Part shown: in pieces, positions 57,958 through 64,000 of the stretch
Position numbering within the stretch: the stretch's first letter is position 1
Layout of the letters: each line of letters starts with the position of its first letter
Origin: Palsa-504 sp963739135
Lineage (GTDB): Bacteria > Actinomycetota > Actinomycetes > Streptosporangiales > Streptosporangiaceae
Reading direction: 5' to 3'
Length of the DNA stretch: 64,000 nucleotides
Assembly (NCBI GenBank): GCA_963739135.1
Contig: CAVTZG010000021.1
Coordinates: 786,949 to 850,948 of the forward strand
Notes under the pieces: generated by a model
Told to the model about the DNA's origin: nothing
Seen by the model: the letters and a program-made list of their open reading frames with translations, nothing else
Database searches by the model: none
Translations under genes and position numbers: made by a program

Positions 57958-58152
57958 ATGACGACACCAGCGGACCGCCAGGCCGGCGGCGAGGAGCTGC
58001 TCGTGCACGACTGGCGGGTGGACTGGCTCACCCGGCTCGGCGTCCCCGGGTCGCTGGCGGAGGTCTACGCCGACCGCCTCGACTGGCACCAGGTCGCCCG
58101 GCTGGTGCAGCGCGGCTGCCCCGCGCGGCTGGCCCTGCGCATCGTCCTGTGA
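57958..58152 (+). CDS. Small hypothetical protein, 64 aa
   Basis: The ATG follows GAGGAGCCGATC. The product (ELLVHDWRVDWLTRLGVPGS then YADRLDWHQVARLVQRGCPA) is small and soluble, with a helix-turn-helix-like pattern of alternating hydrophobic residues. The pattern LxRLGxxxxxAExxADxxDWHxVARLVxxGCPxxLALxI recurs in small actinomycete proteins, but I know no function. It lies just before the P-type ATPase and is probably co-transcribed with it. Confidence 0.65.
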   Translation: MTTPADRQAGGEELLVHDWRVDWLTRLGVPGSLAEVYADRLDWHQVARLVQRGCPARLALRIVL

Positions 58153-58244
58153 TGAGCGGGTCACGCCGACGGCGAGCGTGGCCCGTGCCCCGGGCTATGC
58201 CGCAGTCGCATGGATGCGGCTGCCAGGCGGGGAAAGATATCGAC

Positions 58245-61025
58245 ATGACTTCGGGAGTGACGGATACGCCGAGATCGGGACGGCCGCCGGGCGGCGGCGG
58301 GCTCGCGTGGCACACGCTCAGCGCCGACCAGGCCCTCGAAACCGAAGGAGTAGACGGGCGGCGCGGCCTGAGCTCGGCCGAGGCGGCCGCGCGGGCCCGG
58401 GGGTCCGGCCCGAACAAGCTCGCCGCGGGTAAGGCCGAGCCGCGCTGGCACGCGTTCCTCCGCCAGTACCGCGACCCGATGCAGATCGGGCTGCTCGCGG
58501 CCGGCGTCGTCAGCATCTACCCGCTCAGGCAGCTCGGCACGGGCCTCCTGCTGATCTTCCTGACGTTGTTCAACGCAGCCATGAACCTGCAGCAGGAGGG
58601 GAAGGCCGCCGCGTCGGTCGCCGCCTTGCAGAAGATGACGGTGATCAAGGCCAGGGTGCGGCGGGACGGCCGGCCGACGGAGATCCCCGCCGGGCAGCTG
58701 GTGCCCGGCGACATCGTCGCGGTCAAGGCCGGCGATGTCGTGCCCGCGGACGGGCGGCTGCTGCAGGCGGCCACGCTGGAGGCCGATGAGTCCGCGCTGA
58801 CCGGGGAGAGCCTGCCCGCCGCCAAGGGGACCGAGCCCGTGGCGGGCGCCGGCGCGCCGCTGGGCGACCGGACCGACATGGTGTACATGAACACCAACGT
58901 CACCCGCGGCGCGGGCGAGTTCGTCATCACCGCCACCGGGATGGCCACCGAGGTCGGCCACATCTCCGGGATGCTGGCCGAAGAGCAGGACGTCAAGACC
59001 CCGCTCACCCGCCAGATGGACCAGCTCGAGGGGCAGATCCTGCTGATCGCGGCCATTGCGATTGTCGCCTCGATTGCGCTGAACCTGGCCCGCGGCCAGA
59101 CGTTTCTCGCGGTCTTCAACGCCGCCGTCGCGTTCGCCATCGCCGCGATCCCGGTCGGGCTGCCCACGGTGGTCACCACCATCCTCGCCTGGGGGACAGA
59201 GCAGCTGGCCAAGGCGGGCGCGATCATGAAACGGCTGGCATCGACCGAGACGCTCGGCTCCACCTCCGCGATCAACTCCGACAAGACCGGCACGCTCACG
59301 CTGGACCAGATGACCGTGGTCCAGATGGTCGCCGCGGGCCGCCGCTATGCGATCGACGGGCAGGGCTACTCGACCGCCGGCCGGATCACCCGGGTCGCCG
59401 GGGAGGCGGACATTGGGCTGGATGAGTTCCTGGTGCCGATGGTGCTGGCCTCCGACGCGGTGGTCAGGGACGGGGAGCTGATCGGGGACCCGACCGAGGG
59501 CGCGCTGGTGGTGCTGGCCGCCAAGGGCGGCATCGACGCGGTCTCCACCCGCGAGCGCTACCCGCGGATCGCCGAGCTGCCGTTCGACGCGGCCTACAAG
59601 CTGATGGCCACCTTCCACAAGATGACCGGCGCGTCCGGGAAGGAGGTGATCCGCTGCTACGTCAAGGGCGCCCCGGACCAGCTGCTCGCGCGCGCCGCCA
59701 CGATCGCCGACGTGGACGCCGGGCCGGTGCCGGCCGACGGCGACGCCCGGCAGCGGTGCCAGGCGGAGAACCAGCGGCTGGCCGGGCAAGGGCTGCGGGT
59801 GATCGCCACCGCACGCAAGGACCTCGACCCGGCCACCTTCGACCCGAAGGCCGACCTGCTCCCGCTGATCGCCGGGCTGGAGCTGCTCGCCCTGGTCGGG
59901 ATCGTCGACCCACCCCGCCCCACCGCCAGGGCCTCGATCGCGACGGCCAAGAAGGCCGGCATCCGGGTCCGGATGATCACCGGCGACTACGCGCCCACCG
60001 CCGCCTCGGTCGCCGGCCAGCTCGGCATCGACGGCCAGGTGCTCACCGGCGCCGAGTTCGGCGCGATGACCGACCAGGAGGCAATGGGCAGGATCGACGG
60101 CATCGGCGTGATCGCCCGGGTCAGCCCCGAGCACAAGGCCCGCCTGATCGACCTGCTCCACAAGCAGGGCCAGATCGTGGCCATGACCGGGGACGGGGTC
60201 AACGACGCGCCGGCGGTGAAGAAGGCCGACATCGGGATCGCGATGGGCACCGGCACCGAGGTGACCCAGGAAGCCGCGGCGATGATCCTGACCGATGACA
60301 ACTTCTCCACCATCGTCAAGGCCATCGAACTGGGCCGCGGCCTGTACGACAACCTCACCCGGTACATCCGGTACCAGATGGCCGGCCTGTTCGGCTACAT
60401 CTTCGCCTTCCTCGGCGCCAGCATCTTCAACATCGCAGGCGGCATCCCGCTGCTGCCGCTGCAGACGTTGTGGGTGAGCTTCGCCATGCTGTCCCTCCAG
60501 TCGGTCGGGCTCGGGTACAGCAAGCCCGCCGCCGGGCTGATGGACCACCCGCCCCTGCCGCCCAGCCGGCCGATCCTGACCCGCGGGCTGACCGCCTGGC
60601 TCTCCTTCGCCGCATTGCTGATGGCGGCCGGCACCCTCGGCGTGGTCAGCTGGGCGGAGCAGGCGCACGGGCTCGCCGTCGCCCGGACCATGGGCATGGT
60701 CACGTTCGCGCTGTTCCTCCTGTTCTTCTCCATTGAGTCGAAAGACGATCAGGAGTCGGCGTTCTCCCTCGGCACCTTCTCCGACAAGACGTTCGCCCGC
60801 ACGACCGCCGTGTCCATCGTCCTGCTGGTCCTGTCAACCGCCCTGGGCATATTCCACCGCGTGATGAACACCGTCACGCTCGGCGTCCCGCAGTGGCTGA
60901 TCTGCACCGCCGTCGCCCTGTCGGTCGTCGTGGCCGCCGAGATCCGCAAAACGGCGCGGCGGCGGACCGCCGCGAAGATCGTCGAGCCCGCTGGCGTCCG
61001 GCCGGCCGGAGCCACCGCCTCCTGA
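58245..61025 (+). CDS. P-type cation-transporting ATPase
   Basis: A complete P-type ATPase of 926 residues. The N-terminal cation-ATPase domain contains ARARGSGPNKLAAGK. Actuator: ADESALTGESLPAAKG. Phosphorylation site: INSDKTGTLTLDQMTVVQMV. Nucleotide domain: YVKGAPDQLLARAA. Hinge: MTGDGVNDAPAVKKADIGIA. Ten helices are expected. The fourth helix reads AIAAIPVGLPTVVTTILAWG, so the Ca2+-binding Glu of PEGLP is replaced by Val, and the ion is uncertain. The ATG at 58245 follows GGGGAAAGATATCGAC; the frame is open back to 58149. Expression is probably under the TetR-type operator at 57885. Confidence 0.92.
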   Translation: MTSGVTDTPRSGRPPGGGGLAWHTLSADQALETEGVDGRRGLSSAEAAARARGSGPNKLAAGKAEPRWHAFLRQYRDPMQIGLLAAGVVSIYPLRQLGTGLLLIFLTLFNAAMNLQQEGKAAASVAALQKMTVIKARVRRDGRPTEIPAGQLVPGDIVAVKAGDVVPADGRLLQAATLEADESALTGESLPAAKGTEPVAGAGAPLGDRTDMVYMNTNVTRGAGEFVITATGMATEVGHISGMLAEEQDVKTPLTRQMDQLEGQILLIAAIAIVASIALNLARGQTFLAVFNAAVAFAIAAIPVGLPTVVTTILAWGTEQLAKAGAIMKRLASTETLGSTSAINSDKTGTLTLDQMTVVQMVAAGRRYAIDGQGYSTAGRITRVAGEADIGLDEFLVPMVLASDAVVRDGELIGDPTEGALVVLAAKGGIDAVSTRERYPRIAELPFDAAYKLMATFHKMTGASGKEVIRCYVKGAPDQLLARAATIADVDAGPVPADGDARQRCQAENQRLAGQGLRVIATARKDLDPATFDPKADLLPLIAGLELLALVGIVDPPRPTARASIATAKKAGIRVRMITGDYAPTAASVAGQLGIDGQVLTGAEFGAMTDQEAMGRIDGIGVIARVSPEHKARLIDLLHKQGQIVAMTGDGVNDAPAVKKADIGIAMGTGTEVTQEAAAMILTDDNFSTIVKAIELGRGLYDNLTRYIRYQMAGLFGYIFAFLGASIFNIAGGIPLLPLQTLWVSFAMLSLQSVGLGYSKPAAGLMDHPPLPPSRPILTRGLTAWLSFAALLMAAGTLGVVSWAEQAHGLAVARTMGMVTFALFLLFFSIESKDDQESAFSLGTFSDKTFARTTAVSIVLLVLSTALGIFHRVMNTVTLGVPQWLICTAVALSVVVAAEIRKTARRRTAAKIVEPAGVRPAGATAS

Positions 61026-61091
61026 ACCTCCGCCGGGTACGCGACATGGCGGGCTAAGCGCCGGTGTGGCAGATAGTGGCGGCGATCAGGC

Positions 61092-61141
61092 CATGGCTGG
61101 CTTCAGATGCCCTCCTGGGCCTGGGTTCAGATGCCCTCCTG
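61092..61141. repeat. Short tandem repeat at the DUF2252 3' end
   Basis: TTCAGATGCCCTCCTGGGC occurs twice, about 24 bp apart. The second copy overlaps the last codons (AQEGI) and stop of the DUF2252 gene, so the first is a duplication just downstream of the stop. Confidence 0.65.
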
Positions 61142-62578
61142 GGCTTGCACGCGCCCGGAGGCAACCGCGTCGGCCAGGGCCGCGTGGTCGCGTTCAGTCT
61201 GGTCGGCATAGGTCTCGGCGAAGTCGGCCACCGCCCGGTCGAACGTCTCTGACGCGCCCAGGTAGGCAGCGATCGCGATCCGGTCCCCGGTGCGGGCGTG
61301 AGCACGGGCGAGAGTCCAGCCGCACAGGCGGCCGTAGTCGGTCATCGCGGCGGCGCTCATGGCTTCGATCTCGACGGAGTATTTCCAGTCGCGCAGCTGG
61401 CGGACGTAGTAGAAGTTGGCAGCACGGCGGCCGGGAAGGGGGGCCGGTTGCCAGCCGAGGAAGATGTCGCTGGCGGCTTGCATCAGCTGCTGGCCGGCGA
61501 CGACCCGCTCGCCCTGGTTGAGGTATTCGCTTTCACCGGCGTAATCGGCCAGCACCGAGCGCTGGGCCTGCTTGGCCTGCAGCAGCAGCGGCTCGAGGCC
61601 GTCGTCGGGTTCCATCAGCAGGATCCAGGTCTCGGTGCCGACGCTGCCGACGCCGACGACCTTGCGGGCCGCGGCGGTCAAGGTGAATCGCTCGGCCAGC
61701 CGATGCCGGTAAGCCGGCAGAGTCTGTGTGTACCCGGTGCTGAGGGCGCGGAGGAACTTATAGACAGCATCGACGTCAAGGTCGCTGGCCAGCTCTTCGA
61801 TCGGGACGATCAGCGGCGGGTCGCTGATGATCCGGCGCCGCCCGTCCTCGACGGTCGTCAGCTTCGCCAGCGCCTGCGTGCTGTCCCGGGTACGGGCCTT
61901 GGCGATCTGAACCTTGGTCTGACGCACCGCCTTCTTAGGCAGATCGGATTGGAGCCGGGCAATGGCGTCTTCGACGTCGAAGTGGGCGTACCAGACGTTC
62001 AGGATCGACATGGCCGCGAATTCCCGCATCGCGGTGCGGTAGGCCGCCGCGGCCGCCAGAGCAACCCCGCGCCGTTTCTTCGCGGTCAGGCCGGTCTCGC
62101 GGCCTGCCACGGCCAGGCTCGCGACCAGCCGCTTGACGTCCCACTCGAACGGGCCGGGCAGCGTCTCGTCGAAGTCGTTCAGGTCGAAGACCAGCCGCCG
62201 TTCCGGTGAGGCGAAGGCGCCGAAGTTCGACAGGTGAGCATCACCGCACAGCTGCGCCCGTAGCCCGGAGGACCTCGTACCGGCCAGGTCGGCGGCCATC
62301 GGCAGCGCAGCACCCCGGTAGTACGCGAACGCCGACGCCAGCATCCGCCCGTGCCGCACCGGAACCAGCTCCGGCACCCGGGACTCGGCCTGGTGCAGGA
62401 GCAGCCCTACCGGGTCCCTGGAGGCCGGAGCAGAGAAGTCCCGGTGCGACTCCAGCGGAGCTAGCTGGCGGGCCGCCTTGCCCGCCGTGACGCGTTGCTC
62501 GCGAGCCGGATGCGCGCCGGGGCCGGGCGCGTTGTGCCTGCTCGTCTCGGTTGCAGCCAACCTTGTCCGTGCCGCCAC
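61127..62578 (-). CDS. DUF2252 family protein
   Basis: A 483-residue soluble protein with a kinase-like pattern: SSGLRAQLCGDAHLSNFGAF (HxxN loop), ERRLVFDLNDFDETLPGPFE (DxND) and WDVKRLVASLAVAGRETGLT. Later blocks are KVVGVGSVGTETWILLMEPD and VVAGQQLMQAASDIFLGWQP. The DxxxxNFGxxxxxxxxxxFxLNDFDE arrangement is diagnostic of DUF2252, which is distantly like aminoglycoside phosphotransferases; its substrate is unknown. The start of the frame is low-complexity, so an internal start is possible. It stands alone, convergent with the ATPase gene. Confidence 0.88.
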   Translation of the reverse strand: MAARTRLAATETSRHNAPGPGAHPAREQRVTAGKAARQLAPLESHRDFSAPASRDPVGLLLHQAESRVPELVPVRHGRMLASAFAYYRGAALPMAADLAGTRSSGLRAQLCGDAHLSNFGAFASPERRLVFDLNDFDETLPGPFEWDVKRLVASLAVAGRETGLTAKKRRGVALAAAAAYRTAMREFAAMSILNVWYAHFDVEDAIARLQSDLPKKAVRQTKVQIAKARTRDSTQALAKLTTVEDGRRRIISDPPLIVPIEELASDLDVDAVYKFLRALSTGYTQTLPAYRHRLAERFTLTAAARKVVGVGSVGTETWILLMEPDDGLEPLLLQAKQAQRSVLADYAGESEYLNQGERVVAGQQLMQAASDIFLGWQPAPLPGRRAANFYYVRQLRDWKYSVEIEAMSAAAMTDYGRLCGWTLARAHARTGDRIAIAAYLGASETFDRAVADFAETYADQTERDHAALADAVASGRVQAQEGI

Positions 62579-62710
62579 GGTCCGGATATTAGCACCGGGT
62601 TCCTTGCGTGCGACAGAGCGTCATCAGCGCTACGCGGGAATGCGGGTACCGGACCGTGACGTCGTGTGGCGGTGCGGCAAACCGGATTTCATCCTCACCG
62701 CCTTGCGACG

Positions 62711-62741
62711 GCCTGCGCGCACGCGCCCAACGCGCGCAGGC
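62711..62741. terminator. GC-rich hairpin
   Basis: GCCTGCGCG (62711-62719) pairs with CGCGCAGGC (62733-62741) across 13 bases. It lies about 130 bp upstream of the DUF2252 start and downstream of no clear gene, so it may be a terminator for upstream transcription or simply a stable hairpin. Confidence 0.35.
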
Positions 62742-62789
62742 GCCCGCGAGACCGTGGACGGGCAGGTGATCACTGACCGAGGCACCCCG

Positions 62790-62896
62790 GCCCACCCTCC
62801 GGGCAACCCAGCCCTGTCACGGCCACGCCACCGCACAGGCCAGGGTTGCGTACCGGGCGCCGGCCGGGGACCCGGTTATCGTGTCAGCAGCAGGGC
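62790..62896. repeat. About 105-bp dispersed repeat, copy 2
   Basis: It matches 51661-51769 in the same orientation, including CCACGCCACCGCACAGGCCA and the CAGCAGCAGGGCG end. It is noncoding. Confidence 0.6.
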
Positions 62897-63117
62897 GACA
62901 GCCTCGATGACCTGTTCCCGGGGTCAGTGCCTCACTCAACCGAGGGTGATGACGCGAGATATACCACAGCATTAGCCTTCTCCTACGGTCAGCATCGGTG
63001 TTCACCGGACGTGAGCACGCTCGTGCTCAGTGCGGTTGCCTGCAGCTTGAGCTCCCGCGAGTCCAGGAAGGCCCGATTTCCGGCTAGTTCGATGACGAGG
63101 CACCGGAAGAGAGCAGC

Positions 63118-63993
63118 GTGATGGTGCAGCCCGACCGTCACGATCGTCAACCTGCCGCTCGGCGGGAAAGACCGCCATCGCGTCCTGCGGGCCGCAAGGC
63201 TCTGTCGCCGGCGCGAAACTGGTTCGAGGGATCTCTTGCGCAAAGCTTCGTCAGGCAGCTGCGGGCTCTTGACTTCGCGAACCAGGCTATGTTGTTCGGC
63301 GCGGGCTTGCTGGTTTCGCTGCTCCCGTTTGTCATCTTGCTGAGCGCGTTCACCAGCCAGCGTGTCGATGATGACATTTCCCGGCGCATGGGCCTGGACC
63401 GCCGGGCCGCGGGAATCGTGGACCACCTGTTTACCTCCTCGTCGGCCTCGTTGAACGTCGCGACCGCCACCAGCCTGGTCTTCATCACCGTCGGGATGCT
63501 GGCCGTCACGAGTTCCCTCCAGCAGATCTACGAGAAGGTCTTCCACCAGCCTCATCGGGGCCCGCGGAACCTGTTCCGCTTGCTGGCCTGGATCGTCGTG
63601 TTGTGTGTTGCGGTGGCCGTCGAAAGCGTGGCGGAGAGGCCAGTTAGCACCGCCGCGGCCGGCGGCTGGCTGGCCCCGCTCGTCACCGTCGCCATCCTGA
63701 CACCGTTCGCCTGGTGGACGATGCACTTCCTGCTCGCGGGCCGGGTGCCGTGGCTCAGGCTGCTGCCTTCGGCGATCTTTACCGGGGTCTTCTTCGGGGG
63801 TCTCGGCGTCTTCTCGAAGTTCTACTTCTCGGAAACGATCATCTCGGACAGTAAGACGTACGGAACGGTCGGCGCGATCTTCGGCATCATGACCTGGTTT
63901 ATAGCTATCGGCGCGGTGATTATCCTCGGAGCTGTGGCCGGTGTCGCTTGGGAAGACTGGAGGAACTGCAGTAACAGATCCCGGGAACAGTGA
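63118..63993 (+). CDS. YihY/BrkB family membrane protein
   Basis: A 291-residue membrane protein. After a basic N-terminus come NQAMLFGAGLLVSLLPFVIL and six or so helices with ATATSLVFITVGMLAVTSSL, LLAWIVVLCVAVAVESVAER, LVTVAILTPFAWWTMHFLLA and LLPSAIFTGVFFGGLGVFSK. FSKFYFSETIISDSKTYGTV and GAIFGIMTWFIAIGAVIILG match the YihY C-terminal signature (Y-G-x-x-G). Its function is unknown; the old RNase BN label is wrong. Start is GTG 63118 or ATG 63121. It ends just before the window edge. Confidence 0.88.
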   Translation: MMVQPDRHDRQPAARRERPPSRPAGRKALSPARNWFEGSLAQSFVRQLRALDFANQAMLFGAGLLVSLLPFVILLSAFTSQRVDDDISRRMGLDRRAAGIVDHLFTSSSASLNVATATSLVFITVGMLAVTSSLQQIYEKVFHQPHRGPRNLFRLLAWIVVLCVAVAVESVAERPVSTAAAGGWLAPLVTVAILTPFAWWTMHFLLAGRVPWLRLLPSAIFTGVFFGGLGVFSKFYFSETIISDSKTYGTVGAIFGIMTWFIAIGAVIILGAVAGVAWEDWRNCSNRSREQ

Positions 63994-64000
63994 CTCGACC

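Larger units (their letters stand above)
62579..63117. other. Intergenic stretch with hairpin and dispersed repeat
   Basis: No gene is recognisable. It contains a strong hairpin (62711-62741) and the second copy of the 105-bp repeat (62790-62896). The right part probably holds the promoter of the YihY gene. Confidence 0.5.

Noticed and set aside
58161..60668. An 835-residue open frame on the minus strand opposite the P-type ATPase
   Set aside because: It is the antisense of an intact ATPase with all motifs. Its product is low-complexity Gly/Arg/His-rich sequence, which is normal for GC-rich shadow frames.

Overview
The window looks like accessory DNA from a high-GC actinomycete. The base composition is GC-rich throughout, GTG starts are frequent, and the gene families are typical of the group: PPK2, a BlaI/M56 pair, ECF sigma factors, a luciferase-like (LLM) oxidoreductase, DUF4389, DUF7144 and DUF2252. 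I would guess a Streptosporangiales-like soil organism, but no rRNA or core marker gene is present to prove it. Intact genes alternate with many gene fragments, frameshifted genes and insertion sequences. Either this is a decaying region, or part of the frameshifting comes from assembly errors.

Left part (1-13,000): a cluster of gene remnants, an intact polyphosphate kinase (PPK2), a truncated sigma factor, then a compact stress block. The block holds blaI, an M56 metalloprotease, an unknown gene, a short FtsH, a secreted repeat protein, an ECF sigma factor, a thioredoxin-like DUF929 protein, an alpha/beta hydrolase and a frameshifted membrane flippase. Four copies of a 19-bp dyad upstream of blaI, the sigma factor, the secreted protein and the DUF929 gene suggest one BlaI regulon.

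Middle (13,000-47,800): a GH26 glycosidase, an aldo/keto reductase, and the nickel-pincer cofactor genes larE-larB-larC, with larC needing a -1 frameshift. A mobile stretch follows, with a tRNA-Val 3' half and IS5, IS4, IS701 and IS21 copies, separated by GNAT, PhzF, DUF4389, STAS, TehA-like, DUF805, LLM, NUDIX and RDD genes. The RDD gene is coupled to a protein built from ten tandem 9-residue repeats. Then come a class II glutamine amidotransferase, a SpoIIE-type phosphatase, sugar-metabolism remnants and a zinc-ribbon thioredoxin.

The most striking locus is 47,816-50,754 on the minus strand. A subtilase closely resembling the cyanobactin PatA/PatG protease is followed by a separate gene for the PatG C-terminal domain, and then by two tiny related peptide genes. 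One peptide carries a cyanobactin-type GVEAS cleavage signal, the other GVEA followed by cysteine-containing 11-residue repeats. This looks like a cyanobactin-like RiPP locus with a split protease and no recognisable cyclodehydratase, radical SAM enzyme or prenyltransferase in the window.

Right part (51,000-64,000): a membrane and stress cluster with an AI-2E exporter, a lipid kinase, TetR, a frameshifted rhomboid protease, an HdeD-like protein, a P-type ATPase, DUF2252 and YihY. AT-rich TetR-type operators lie upstream of the exporter, the tetR gene and the divergent HdeD/ATPase pair. One promoter-gene unit (HdeD) has been duplicated and internally deleted.
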